This document shows positions 30,476 to 39,483 of a DNA stretch of 49,322 nucleotides, one piece after another. The position numbers and the translations under genes were made by a program. Source of the DNA: Candidatus Parcubacteria bacterium (GTDB lineage: Bacteria; Patescibacteriota; Minisyncoccia; Phycocordibacterales; UBA2100); NCBI GenBank assembly GCA_003599175.1, contig QZIY01000036.1:1-49322 (forward strand). The letters run 5' to 3'. Below the pieces are notes generated by a model. The model made no database searches, was not told the DNA's origin, and saw only the letters and a program-made list of their open reading frames with translations. Every line of letters starts with the position of its first letter. Within the stretch, counting starts at the first letter, position 1.

Positions 30476-31720
30476 TTATTGCACGACGCGAAGCATCCAG
30501 AGCGATTGATCCTTGCCGTTGGTGAATGCGATGTACGAACCGCTCGCGTCGATCGTTGGCGCGTGTACATCGAACGACTGTTGCGGTGTGAAGAGCTCTT
30601 CTGTTTCGCCCGTTGCGATATCGATTTTCATCCAGGAATCTTCCGTATGCAGTGCGCCTCGATACCAATCGTTCATTATGTTTGAGGCCGGAATCGTTTT
30701 GGGCACGGCGCAGTATGCGATCAGTGTCTTCCCGGGTGCCCAGACACACTTGTCGGCGATCGTGATGAGCGAGAGTTCAGCCGCGGCTGCGCTCTCCACC
30801 TGCGAGAGGAGTGCCATACGGCCTTCGCCAGAGCCGCTATAGAGGAGTGCGTTTTCCGTGGGGTGCGGCAGGACAGAGAGGCCAGGAATCGGGCCGACGA
30901 GGAGTGAGAGCGCGCCCGATGATCCGACACGATACGCATATCCGGGAAGACCGTCCGAGGGTTTGGTAAATACGATGAGCTGCCCCTGTCCGTAGACAGG
31001 TTCCCAGCTGCGGATAAACGAAGAGAATACCTGCGTGCGTTTCGTGCCGTCAAAAAGTTGCGTCGTGCCGATCGATCCTCCTGTTGCCGCGTCGTTGGTC
31101 AAAGTCAAGATTGTTTTGCCCTTCTCGTCAAGTGCGATGTCGCGGATATTCGCCGACCAATTCGAGCCGGTGAGTGATTGTGGAGTCGTGGTCGCGTCTT
31201 TCGTGAGGAAGCTGCCCGCGAAGGTGGTAATCGATCCGCTCTCATCCATCGATCGCAGGAGCACATGTTCTCCATCGGGAAAGTAGGCCTCGTATATTTT
31301 CGGCATGAGCGTGTTGGTGATGCGTGTGACGCGCTGATTTTCAACGTCGGCGCCGAAAATGTATCCATTGGCGCGTTCGGTATAGAGGAGTGCACCTGAA
31401 GACGAAGCGGATGCGGTCGGCAATGTGCGCGTGGTGAACGCAAAGCCCGCAACTGGCCCCTGTGACACGCGCCAGAGTCGCTCGATTTGTTTTTCGGGTG
31501 TCGTTTCCACTCCCTCGGTGCCTTCGACTGGTCCCGCGGTGACGGCGCCGACGGGTCCACCCCGATTTCCTTCGAAGCCTTCGGAATTTGTCTCATCGCT
31601 CACTTTCTCGAGCGGATTTTTTTGTGTCTGTAGATATGCGTACCACCCAGCCAAGCTCCCCAAGAGAAGCACTACCATACCAATCAGTATGTAACGGAGG
31701 ATGTGTGTTGCGGTGTTCAT
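30476..31720 (-). CDS. membrane-anchored beta-propeller-like protein
   Basis: A protein of 414 residues. The start MNTATHILRYILIGMVVLL includes one membrane anchor, and AGWYAYLQTQKNPLEKVSDE leads to a Gly/Thr-rich linker. The remainder is made of repeating beta-blade text (GALLYTERANGYIFGADV, GKTILTLTNDAATGG, ENALLYSGSGEGRMALLS, GSYIAFTNGKDQSLWML), as in TolB or WD-like propellers. It begins four bases after the stop of the upstream gene, so it is in one operon. Position within a VirB-like cluster suggests an envelope component. The frame is open upstream, but that part is antisense-like text and not used. Confidence 0.65.
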   Translation of the reverse strand: MNTATHILRYILIGMVVLLLGSLAGWYAYLQTQKNPLEKVSDETNSEGFEGNRGGPVGAVTAGPVEGTEGVETTPEKQIERLWRVSQGPVAGFAFTTRTLPTASASSSGALLYTERANGYIFGADVENQRVTRITNTLMPKIYEAYFPDGEHVLLRSMDESGSITTFAGSFLTKDATTTPQSLTGSNWSANIRDIALDEKGKTILTLTNDAATGGSIGTTQLFDGTKRTQVFSSFIRSWEPVYGQGQLIVFTKPSDGLPGYAYRVGSSGALSLLVGPIPGLSVLPHPTENALLYSGSGEGRMALLSQVESAAAAELSLITIADKCVWAPGKTLIAYCAVPKTIPASNIMNDWYRGALHTEDSWMKIDIATGETEELFTPQQSFDVHAPTIDASGSYIAFTNGKDQSLWMLRVVQ

Positions 31721-31724
31721 GATA

Positions 31725-32747
31725 TTAAATGCCGCTTTCGAAGCGTGAATCAGATGATTGTGGTACGACGCCTGGAATCGTACTGCCTGTCCCAGTGAAG
31801 CGGACATTCCACGATTGGTCGGCTCGCAGGAAGAAATTGACCGAGGACGAAAGGGAGAGTGCGATCTGTGCGGCGCCGGTCGAGTTGGCCGCATTGATCG
31901 TGAGCTCATTCATCTTTGTCTCCCCCGCCGGTACGGGACGACCGTTGATGACCCATTCGTAGATAAGATCCTGCGCGCTCGGCCCCCCCGCACTGATGAA
32001 ATACGGGACGGCGGAAAATGTTACTTCGGTGTCGGAAATTTCTGCGCCGCTCTCTATGGCATCATAGTATTCGATACCGACGAGCGGATGATTGATGTAG
32101 AGCGTCGCATTTGGATCAATGCCGGGGAGACGTACGGAAGCGGAGGCGACGTATGTGCTGTCAGCCGACCGTGCTTCGACGGAAATCGTGTCAGCTCCGA
32201 AAAGCGGTGGTGCGGAGAGTGTGATGCTCGACCTGCCTTTCCCTTGTGCGATAACACTGCCATTTTGACGCCACGTGTATGTGATCTCATTGCTCGTGAT
32301 GTCGCCGAGGTGCGGTATCGCAAGAGCGCGGACGTTCGTGCCGGGGGAAGCGAGTGGTCGCCCCTTGAAAAACGGCGGCGTGTAGCTCGTCGCTTCTACA
32401 AGGAGGTCCACGGTTGCCGGAATAACGACACGCGTGACTGTTTGTGTGCCCATCGTCGCTACAATGGTCTTCTTCTCCCCTGCTGCACCCATTTGAATAT
32501 CGATGCTACCATCGGCATTTGCCGCAACGGCTGTACCGTTCACCGTCCATGCGACCGTCGTGCTTTGGTTGTTGAAGAGCGAGCCTTCGAGCGTGAGGTG
32601 TACGGAACTGTATGGTCCCGGCGCTGTCGGGGTCATGATCATCGTCAATTTGTCTTCAAATCCCGGGAGCCAAAACTGTGCAGACGCAAGCGCGGGTGCG
32701 ACAATGAGGAAAAGTGCCACCAAGCGTACGTGCTTGATCATGGTCAT
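31725..32747 (-). CDS. secreted Ig-like domain protein of the T4SS-like cluster
   Basis: A protein of 340 residues with a signal peptide (RLVALFLIVAPALASAQFW) and about three beta-sandwich repeats (YSSVHLTLEGSLFNNQST, ITYTWRQNGSVIAQGKGRSS, LIYEWVINGRPVPAGETKM), resembling Ig or PKD-type modules. The start overlaps the VirB4 stop by four bases (ATGA), a sign of translational coupling. Function unknown. A periplasmic or surface structural role in the apparatus is inferred from context. Confidence 0.7.
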   Translation of the reverse strand: MTMIKHVRLVALFLIVAPALASAQFWLPGFEDKLTMIMTPTAPGPYSSVHLTLEGSLFNNQSTTVAWTVNGTAVAANADGSIDIQMGAAGEKKTIVATMGTQTVTRVVIPATVDLLVEATSYTPPFFKGRPLASPGTNVRALAIPHLGDITSNEITYTWRQNGSVIAQGKGRSSITLSAPPLFGADTISVEARSADSTYVASASVRLPGIDPNATLYINHPLVGIEYYDAIESGAEISDTEVTFSAVPYFISAGGPSAQDLIYEWVINGRPVPAGETKMNELTINAANSTGAAQIALSLSSSVNFFLRADQSWNVRFTGTGSTIPGVVPQSSDSRFESGI

Positions 32748-34921
32748 ATGGGAGCATCAATGCCCGGCGGAGCGGGGCGATTTGGTGTTTGCGGCGGCAT
32801 GATGGGTCCCGGTGTCGGAGCTGAGGAGATAGGCATGCGGGAGATGATCGCGCTTGCTTCTGGTGTAGCGGGCGCAGGCGGTGCGACAGGTGCGGCTGGC
32901 TCTGGCGTCGGCTCGGGTGTAGACGGGGGCGCAAGGTTTCCCGATGAGATTGTTGGTGCTGGAGCGCGCTGCAATTCCGGTGGCACACCGGACGACTGTG
33001 CAAAGGCAGGTGGCGGTTCTAATTCAGCAGGAAGTCGGAACGATTTTTTCGGCGCATCGGCTGCTTGCTCGGGCGCGCGAGCGGGCTGCTGCGGAAGCGC
33101 GATATCATCTTGCGACATTTCGTCGCGCGCTTTGCGCGCTGCGAGAATTTGTGACGGGTCGGAGGTGATGATCTGGTCTTCGGTGTATGAGGCGATCACT
33201 TTGATCGCGACATGCTTCAATCCTGCGAAGAAGATTCCCTCCCCTACATCTGATTCAAGCAAGAGGTACTTTTCTTCGTCGGAGAGTTTGAAGGTTTGCT
33301 GCACGAGATCGACCGATGTCGGCGACTGGCGCAATAGAAGCTGGATCGATGAGTTTGTGATCATCGGGACGCCGTACGGAGAATTCAAGAAGTCGGAGAC
33401 GTCCTGTGTGATCGTGGAGATGCCGAGATAGTATTTGCGGCCGCGCTTGGCGATACCGAAGAGGAACGATGCGGTGTCTTCGCTGCGCATCATCCACCAC
33501 GCTTCATCGATGACGAGAAGACGCTTGCGGAGTTCTTTGCGAACCACGTTCCATATGTGGTGCGTAATGATGTACATGGCGACTGGCTTCAAATCGTCTT
33601 CCATGTCGCGTACGGAAAAGACGACGAGTTTTTTGTTCATGTCGACATTGGTCGGGCGGTTGATGAAGCCGCTCCACGTACCCTTCGTGTACTTTGAGAG
33701 ACGCTGCACCAAGCTTTCGGACCCTTCCATGCCGGAGAGCACGAGTTCGAAATCGGAAAGAAGGGGCGGTTCGACGGTTGCAAAATTCGCTTCTGGCGTG
33801 ATGTCCTTGAGCGCGTAAGTCTCGGTGATCGCCTTGTCGATGATTGCGTCTTCCTCCGGCGTGAGACCGCCGAGCATGATACGGAAAAGGCCGACCAGGG
33901 TGATGATGTTGTTGCGCAACACATCGGAGGGATTCTCATCTTCGCGCGGAATCGGGAGATCGAAGGGGTTGATGTGGTGTTCTGATGAAAGCGAAATATT
34001 GAAATAGCGTCCGCCGACGGTTTCCGCGAGGTATTCATATTCACGCTCCGGGTCGATGACGATGACTTCGACGTCGAACATGAGGGAGCGCAAAATTTCG
34101 AGCTTGGTCGTGTAGGATTTACCGCTACCGGATTTTGCGAAGGTTACGGAATTGTAGTTTTCAAGCGAGAAGCGATCGAAGAGAATCAGTGAGGAATTGT
34201 GGCGGTTGATGCCGTAGAGAATGCCGCGATCGGACGTCAGGTCGAAGGAGATGAATGGAAAGATTGAGGAGAGCGGTGCAGAATTGAGCTTCGTGTGCAC
34301 GGTAAGCTCGTCGGCACCCAAAGGCAGTGTCGAGCGGAAGCCCTGCTCTTGCTGGAAGAGCGCCGGGCGGATGTAGACGAGGCGACTCTCGAGGGAGCCG
34401 CGCACTTCTGTCTCTACTTTATCGAGCTCCTCGCGCGTGGAGCCGTAGATCGTGACGTAGAGCCCCACGTCGAAGACGCGCTCCTGTGCCTGCTGCAGAG
34501 AATCGCGCAGGTGTTCGAGGTCGGAATAGGCGGTATCGAGAAGCGGGTCGCGTACCATCCCCTTCTGTTCACGTGTCGAGATTTGCGATTGCACCTCCGC
34601 CACTTTTTTTTGAAATTTGCGAAGCATTTCATTGGTATCCAAGGGGTGGATGAAGATTGAAATGTCGAGGACCTTGTCCATGTTGATGATCGGCGCGAAC
34701 CAGCCCGTCGTGAGAAAGCGCGGGTATGAAATGACGAAAAATGTGCGAGCGATCTTCTCACCGAGATCGAGCTCCTTGGAATTGATCTTGAGGGCATGCG
34801 GCGCGATTACGTCTTGGAGGTCCAAAACACCCGCTTTGTAGATTTCTTCCGGCAATACAGGCAAAACCTCCTTTTCATCATCGCCTTTGTTGCCAAATGG
34901 TAGAAGATCGGTGAATTTCAT
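32744..34921 (-). CDS. virB4: VirB4-like conjugative ATPase
   Basis: Cytoplasmic ATPase that energises a type IV secretion channel; 725 residues. The N-terminal domain (RTFFVISYPRFLTTGW, LDISIFIHPLDTNEM) precedes the RecA-like motor: Walker A FAKSGSGKSYTTKLE near 265, VIVIDPEREYEYLAE, Walker B LLVIDEAWWMM near 470, and ISTITQDVSDFLNSPYG near 500. The last 130 residues are Pro/Ala-rich and disordered. It is surrounded by PrgI, a TraC-like protein and VirB6-like genes, so a complete membrane apparatus is likely. The upstream leader holds GTAGAACGTAGT repeats and no clear -10 box. Confidence 0.93.
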   Translation of the reverse strand: MKFTDLLPFGNKGDDEKEVLPVLPEEIYKAGVLDLQDVIAPHALKINSKELDLGEKIARTFFVISYPRFLTTGWFAPIINMDKVLDISIFIHPLDTNEMLRKFQKKVAEVQSQISTREQKGMVRDPLLDTAYSDLEHLRDSLQQAQERVFDVGLYVTIYGSTREELDKVETEVRGSLESRLVYIRPALFQQEQGFRSTLPLGADELTVHTKLNSAPLSSIFPFISFDLTSDRGILYGINRHNSSLILFDRFSLENYNSVTFAKSGSGKSYTTKLEILRSLMFDVEVIVIDPEREYEYLAETVGGRYFNISLSSEHHINPFDLPIPREDENPSDVLRNNIITLVGLFRIMLGGLTPEEDAIIDKAITETYALKDITPEANFATVEPPLLSDFELVLSGMEGSESLVQRLSKYTKGTWSGFINRPTNVDMNKKLVVFSVRDMEDDLKPVAMYIITHHIWNVVRKELRKRLLVIDEAWWMMRSEDTASFLFGIAKRGRKYYLGISTITQDVSDFLNSPYGVPMITNSSIQLLLRQSPTSVDLVQQTFKLSDEEKYLLLESDVGEGIFFAGLKHVAIKVIASYTEDQIITSDPSQILAARKARDEMSQDDIALPQQPARAPEQAADAPKKSFRLPAELEPPPAFAQSSGVPPELQRAPAPTISSGNLAPPSTPEPTPEPAAPVAPPAPATPEASAIISRMPISSAPTPGPIMPPQTPNRPAPPGIDAPI

Positions 34922-34932
34922 ATATTTGAGTA

Positions 34933-35017
34933 CGTAGAACGTAGTTCGTAGTTCGTGGTGGGAATATTTTTTATTCTATTTTGTATTTTCATGTTTTTCT
35001 ACGTACTACGTTCTACG
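34933..35017. repeat. CGTAGAACGTAGT repeat with inverted copy
   Basis: CGTAGAACGTAGT (34933-34945), followed by TTCGTAG units, and the exact complement ACTACGTTCTACG (35005-35017), on both sides of an AT-rich centre upstream of virB4. A relative lies at 42996-43027. It can form a hairpin in the virB4 leader. Confidence 0.75.
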
Positions 35018-35019
35018 AA

Positions 35020-35676
35020 CTACTGACCATTTAATGGCATCGGCTTCCCCTGTTCTCCCGGATTGAACATCTTGTAGAGCAATTCGATTGTCTCTTCGGT
35101 GCCGAGCTGTACCGTGCGGACGCCGGTGCGGACCAATCCCTGCTGCACGATGGAAATGCGCTGCTCGAGCTGCGTCACTGCTTCGGCGAAGGTGGTATCT
35201 GCCGTTTGTGGCTTTTCTTCCTTGGTGCCGATGGGTAAAAAGGCAAGCGGATTCTTCCCTGCCGGTGCAATCGGTGGGGTGTAGGGCACGACGACGAAGA
35301 AGTTCTTCGTCATGATGTTGGCGGCTTCGGTGAAGCTCTTCACGAATTCAATGTATTCGCGGATCTGCACGCGCATGAGGTCATCGAGCTGCTGCTTGTA
35401 GGCGGTCTCCAGTGTGGCGACGTACGGACGGATGTCGAGAGCGCGCGATTGGATGAGGATTTGTACCGTGAAATCGAGCGAATTGAGGAAATTTTGGAAC
35501 TGGACGATGAATGCGGTCTGCTCATCTTCGGATTTGAGTGCAAAGTTGATCGAGGAAGCGAGCAAGACTGCGCGCAATCCCCCATCTTTAAGAACGACAA
35601 TGCCGTCGCGCACTTCGGAAATCGGTACGAAGTCCTGTGTCGATCTGCTGTTTTTCGCGGATGTTGCGTTCGGCAT
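35020..35676 (-). CDS. TraC-like N-domain protein
   Basis: A protein of 218 residues matching the N-terminal, non-ATPase domain of TraC/VirB4 proteins: FVPISEVRDGIVVLKDGGL, AVLLASSINFALKSEDEQ, LDFTVQILIQSRALDI and a helical YIEFVKSFTEAANIMTKNFF. No Walker motif. It lies just upstream of the VirB4 ATPase, so the cluster encodes a split or duplicated N-domain. The ATG at 35676 is chosen. An in-frame ATG at 35703 lies before the likely -10 TACAAT. The leader includes the palindrome GAGCGTACGCGCTC. Confidence 0.75.
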   Translation of the reverse strand: MPNATSAKNSRSTQDFVPISEVRDGIVVLKDGGLRAVLLASSINFALKSEDEQTAFIVQFQNFLNSLDFTVQILIQSRALDIRPYVATLETAYKQQLDDLMRVQIREYIEFVKSFTEAANIMTKNFFVVVPYTPPIAPAGKNPLAFLPIGTKEEKPQTADTTFAEAVTQLEQRISIVQQGLVRTGVRTVQLGTEETIELLYKMFNPGEQGKPMPLNGQ

Positions 35677-35720
35677 AGAGCGCGTACGCTCATTGTATCG
35701 CATTTTTTATGCACGTTTGG

Positions 35721-36239
35721 CTATTCGCGTCTGCGTGCGACATCTTGCATCGTCATAACGGGCGACATCGCATCCCTCGGTGGCATCACGCCGCCCGTTT
35801 GCTCTAAATCTTCATCGCTGCCGATGCCGGCGGCGATGCGCTCCTTGATATCGAGAGACCATGCGAGCTCATGGAGCTTACTTTCGGAGAGTTTGGGTAC
35901 ATAGACCTCCCCCTTCTCTGATGGAGTGTCTGTCTGCTTTGCGGTCACCGTTTGTCGCTTGCGCTCATTGTTCCACAGATAGAGACGCGGATGGATGAAG
36001 AACGTGAAGCCATGCTCAAGCGCAAGGATGAAGGGGCGGCCATTGTACTTAAAGAATGCGAGCGCGGCCGAGAGGCCCAAAAGGGCGGCAATAATGGGGA
36101 GCGCGATGAAAAGCGGCAGGACACGATATAAAAGGTACGAGCTTCCGAGGCCGCCGACGATGTAGACGAATTGGCGGAACGTGAGCGGACCGAAAATCTT
36201 GTCCTCAACCTCAATGAATTGTGGGATCTGGAACTGCAT
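35721..36239 (-). CDS. PrgI family protein (VirB3-like)
   Basis: Small inner-membrane protein of type IV secretion systems, 172 residues. The N-terminus QFQIPQFIEVEDKIFGPLT and the two helices FRQFVYIVGGLGSSYLLYRV and LFIALPIIAALLGLSAALAFF are the PrgI signature. A charged cytoplasmic C-terminus follows (LSESKLHELAWSLDIKERI). TATAAT on the minus strand ends about eight bases before the ATG, a likely promoter for the PrgI-TraC-like-VirB4 set. Confidence 0.88.
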   Translation of the reverse strand: MQFQIPQFIEVEDKIFGPLTFRQFVYIVGGLGSSYLLYRVLPLFIALPIIAALLGLSAALAFFKYNGRPFILALEHGFTFFIHPRLYLWNNERKRQTVTAKQTDTPSEKGEVYVPKLSESKLHELAWSLDIKERIAAGIGSDEDLEQTGGVMPPRDAMSPVMTMQDVARRRE

Positions 36240-36258
36240 CGCACTTTATTATACCTCT

Positions 36259-36825
36259 TCAAGCAGCTGATTCTCGATATGGGTCGCCCTCTACTATTCT
36301 GCGTTCCTGGCTTGCCTGCCCCGCGTTGTAGCTTTCGGAGATCGGTGCACGGACGGCCTTCCCTTCCGGTGGCGGCGGTGGTGGCGTGCCAGGTAAAATC
36401 GGCGCAATTGCCGGTACCACTTGCGCGAGCGGGTGCTCTGCTGCGACGACTCTTTCTACAGGAGTCTCCGGTGTTTCCTCGGTATGTTCTACTGCGAGTG
36501 CCTCCTCAAGATCTGCGCGGATTGGTTCGAAGACGATTTGCGAGATATCTTCTGCAAGTTTGTGTGCGACTTCCGTTGGCACTCCAACCTCATGTTCAAT
36601 ATTTTCTGCGAGATCCTCAGTGCTTTCAAGTCCGAGGAGTGCAAGCATTACCTCGTTTTCAAGTATGTTCCATTGATCAAAATGTAACTGGTGCTGTTCA
36701 GCCAGTGATCGCATGTGCTCCTCTATATTTGCCGAAAGGATTACTTCCTGCACAACACTCGGCAACTCCTTAAAGCGCTCTGCAATTTTGTTTCGTAGCT
36801 CCTGGTCTGCCATTATGTCATCCAT
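36259..36825 (-). CDS. helical cytoplasmic protein, unknown
   Basis: A protein of 188 residues, acidic and helical (LPSVVQEVILSANIEEHM, LENEVMLALLGLESTEDLAE, EVAHKLAEDISQIVFEPI), with a Pro-rich C-terminal tail (PILPGTPPPPPPEGKAVRAP). No membrane segment. The start is three bases after the stop of the VirB6-like gene; an internal ATG at 36813 (MADQEL) is equally plausible. Its place in the cluster suggests an adaptor or coupling role (inference). Confidence 0.6.
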   Translation of the reverse strand: MDDIMADQELRNKIAERFKELPSVVQEVILSANIEEHMRSLAEQHQLHFDQWNILENEVMLALLGLESTEDLAENIEHEVGVPTEVAHKLAEDISQIVFEPIRADLEEALAVEHTEETPETPVERVVAAEHPLAQVVPAIAPILPGTPPPPPPEGKAVRAPISESYNAGQASQERRIVEGDPYRESAA

Positions 36826-36828
36826 AGA

Positions 36829-39480
36829 TTATGTTGTGGTTCCTGTTGATGATGTAGGTTCATTTGATTGCTGTTCCTTTGCCACTTCTTTGAGAATATC
36901 GGAAAGCCGCTCTTCAGTCTTCTTGACGCGTACCGTCTTGACGAGTGCCGCTGCTGATGCGCTTCGATCCAAGATGTTTGGTATTCTATTGACCCCACGA
37001 GCGCCAATGCGTTCCGCAACTCGTTTTGCCGCCTCCGTGGCAGCATCTGACGCCGCCTGCCCTGCTTCTTTGGCTGCCTTAGTGACCTCTGCTTCGATTC
37101 TATTGTATGCAGCTTGTTGTGCATTCTTGTTTCGCTCGGCATCCCTCTGGCGCGTATTCGCTACACCGAGAAGCGCATTTGCGTCATTCAACTTCTTTTC
37201 TGCTGTGAGGAAGTCCTGTCCCGTCTTCAGACTGGCAACTGTATTTGCGTCCTTAATCAGCTGTTGGCGCACAGCTTCAATGCGAGCACTTTCCATGCGC
37301 ATGCCGCTCTGGTGTTCGTCTTCCGCTTTACTCAATGCCGCTTGCGTCGCCGCTTTTTGTGGTGCGTCAACAGAGTTCACGATCTCCTGACGGATTGCCT
37401 TTATGGATTCCGGAGAGATGGCTGTTTCAAGTTTGGTTTCGATACGTGAGCGTGTAGATGCGTCGCCGATCGTCGCAATCTCATCCTTGAACACCTTTAT
37501 CATTTCTGGAGGCATATTAGGTTGCATTTCTGAATGATCGCGACCGGCGGCTTTTGATGCTGCAAGGAGCGCTTCATCGCGTGCTTTCTGGGCCGTATCG
37601 CGTTGCGCACGCGCATCAGTAACCACCTGGCTTTCTGCTGCCGCTGCGCGTGTTGCCTCATCGAGCACGGCCTTCTGTGCTTGCAATCTCGTTGCGTTTG
37701 CATCGGCGGTTTGCTTCTCTGCCTCAGTCCGTGCTTTTCCTGCGTCAGGGGTTGCCCGCGTGAGGGCCGAACCCGCTGCCTTTGCGCGCTCCGTCAAGCG
37801 CTTGCTATATGATTTGGTCGAAGCCCAATTTGCAGCGTTGGCGGAACGTCGACCGAGTCGAGAAGACTGGCGGAGGTGACGCTCTGCTTCATTTCTTGCG
37901 ATTTTTGCTTGCTCATCATATTGCGCGGCAAGCTTCGGGCTTGTTGCACGGTGTTGCTCGGCAAGACCTTCAAATTTTTTCATTTCATTGAGCGGAGCAA
38001 CTGCGCGCGAGGATGCACTCTGGGCCTTAGCTTGCAAGTTGTCCGCTCGAGCATAGCCGAATCGACCGAGGGCGTACCCTAACCCGGGGACTCGGGTGAA
38101 TGTCCCTACCGCTTTCATGGCGCCAGCCATCATGGAAGACATGTTCATGCCCGCAACGCCGCTCGCGATGCTATTAGATATTTTGAAGGATGCAAAAAGA
38201 AGGCCGAGCACGATAAGGTAATTGAATAGTGCGCCGATCGTATTTGAATTAGGATCAGACGCCAATTTACCGAGCGTTGTACCGGTACCGTTTATATTTA
38301 GTGTTGCGATGATTTGTGTGACGATAAACAAGAACACCATAAGAAGCGGTGCCAATATCGATATTTTTAAGAGTGAATCCCACCACAGCTTCCACCCTTT
38401 CTCCACGAATTGTTTGTTCGGAATGATGTAACTTAGGAACGCAAGTGAGGAAGTAAGCAAGAGAAAGATAATGAGCAAGGCTCGCATGAGAATGATGAAT
38501 GAGCCATAAAACAATATGAATGCAGCGCCAGCAAAAAGAACGGCACTGATGAGTCCATACAGCAGGGCTTTCCAACCATTGTCGCTTGTTTGCGCGACGC
38601 TATTTAATTTGTCATACGCATCGGCGAGACCGGTAACACCCGACATTGCGATAAAAGCGCCTGCGATACCACAGTTCGTAAAGCTGCTTGTAGGACTGTG
38701 TTGGCACTTTGAATCACCCGCTTGTAATGTTGCTATATTGTTCGGTGTTCCGGTGAGATCAAATTTTGCAGCGGCGTAAAACTGTGTGGCCGTGAAATTG
38801 GAAAAATCTACAATAATTTTCGTAAACAATAGGCTAAAGTTTATGAGGACCGCCACCAGAATAAGATTCGCTATCAGCTTTTTGTCGCCATAATTCTTCA
38901 GCCCGAGTATCATCGAGATGGCAAGAAACACAAACGTGCCAATGATCATAATATTGCCGATGTCTCGGAATATCCTCCATCCCGTATTGATACCGGTGCT
39001 CACGCTGTTGTAGAAAGAGTCGGTAAATACGATTATTGTGTGATACACGAGCCAGTCGAACAATAATCCGGCGAGTCCCAAAAGCCAGGCTGTGATGGAC
39101 ATCAGTACGGCGCCGATGCCGGTTACGAATGTCCTGAACATACACGTTGCCATGCTGCCCGTGTACCCAACCCAACTACTGCAATCTACGGGAGTAGCTT
39201 TCGTGGACACGTCGCCGTTTAATATGGTGCCAATCCCCTCGTCTATTTTTGTACCCTCTGCGTTAAAGATTACATATCGACCACCTATCGTACATTTGTA
39301 TGTGTTGTTGCCGTTATCTGTGACTTTCGGCGTATAAGTGTACCAGCTGCCTTCTGCGGCGCATTTTTGCGTCACAACATCAGGGACGGCACTTTGAGCA
39401 GATGCTGGAATTGGCACGAGCCCTACAGCGAGAAGTGCTAGCACGATTGCACTAAGAAATCTTTTCTTTAGAGCGTACAT
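36829..39480 (-). CDS. VirB6/TrbL-like membrane protein with coiled-coil tail
   Basis: A protein of 883 residues. A signal-like start (FLSAIVLALLAVGLVPIPAS), a short Cys-containing periplasmic part, then six or more helices, for example WLLGLAGLLFDWLVYHTII, IMIIGTFVFLAISMILGL, LILVAVLINFSLLFTKIIV, GAAFILFYGSFIILMRALLI and LMVFLFIVTQIIATLNI. This is the VirB6/TrbL polytopic core. The last 350 residues are Ala/Glu/Lys/Arg-rich coiled coil, lacking in ordinary VirB6. It is cotranscribed with its neighbours (gaps of 3 and 4 bases). Confidence 0.78.
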   Translation of the reverse strand: MYALKKRFLSAIVLALLAVGLVPIPASAQSAVPDVVTQKCAAEGSWYTYTPKVTDNGNNTYKCTIGGRYVIFNAEGTKIDEGIGTILNGDVSTKATPVDCSSWVGYTGSMATCMFRTFVTGIGAVLMSITAWLLGLAGLLFDWLVYHTIIVFTDSFYNSVSTGINTGWRIFRDIGNIMIIGTFVFLAISMILGLKNYGDKKLIANLILVAVLINFSLLFTKIIVDFSNFTATQFYAAAKFDLTGTPNNIATLQAGDSKCQHSPTSSFTNCGIAGAFIAMSGVTGLADAYDKLNSVAQTSDNGWKALLYGLISAVLFAGAAFILFYGSFIILMRALLIIFLLLTSSLAFLSYIIPNKQFVEKGWKLWWDSLLKISILAPLLMVFLFIVTQIIATLNINGTGTTLGKLASDPNSNTIGALFNYLIVLGLLFASFKISNSIASGVAGMNMSSMMAGAMKAVGTFTRVPGLGYALGRFGYARADNLQAKAQSASSRAVAPLNEMKKFEGLAEQHRATSPKLAAQYDEQAKIARNEAERHLRQSSRLGRRSANAANWASTKSYSKRLTERAKAAGSALTRATPDAGKARTEAEKQTADANATRLQAQKAVLDEATRAAAAESQVVTDARAQRDTAQKARDEALLAASKAAGRDHSEMQPNMPPEMIKVFKDEIATIGDASTRSRIETKLETAISPESIKAIRQEIVNSVDAPQKAATQAALSKAEDEHQSGMRMESARIEAVRQQLIKDANTVASLKTGQDFLTAEKKLNDANALLGVANTRQRDAERNKNAQQAAYNRIEAEVTKAAKEAGQAASDAATEAAKRVAERIGARGVNRIPNILDRSASAAALVKTVRVKKTEERLSDILKEVAKEQQSNEPTSSTGTTT

Positions 39481-39483
39481 ATA

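Noticed and set aside
31758-33431. Large plus-strand frame opposite virB4 and the Ig-like gene
   Set aside because: Antisense shadow of conserved genes; Gly/Ala-rich text results from the complement of a Pro-rich tail.
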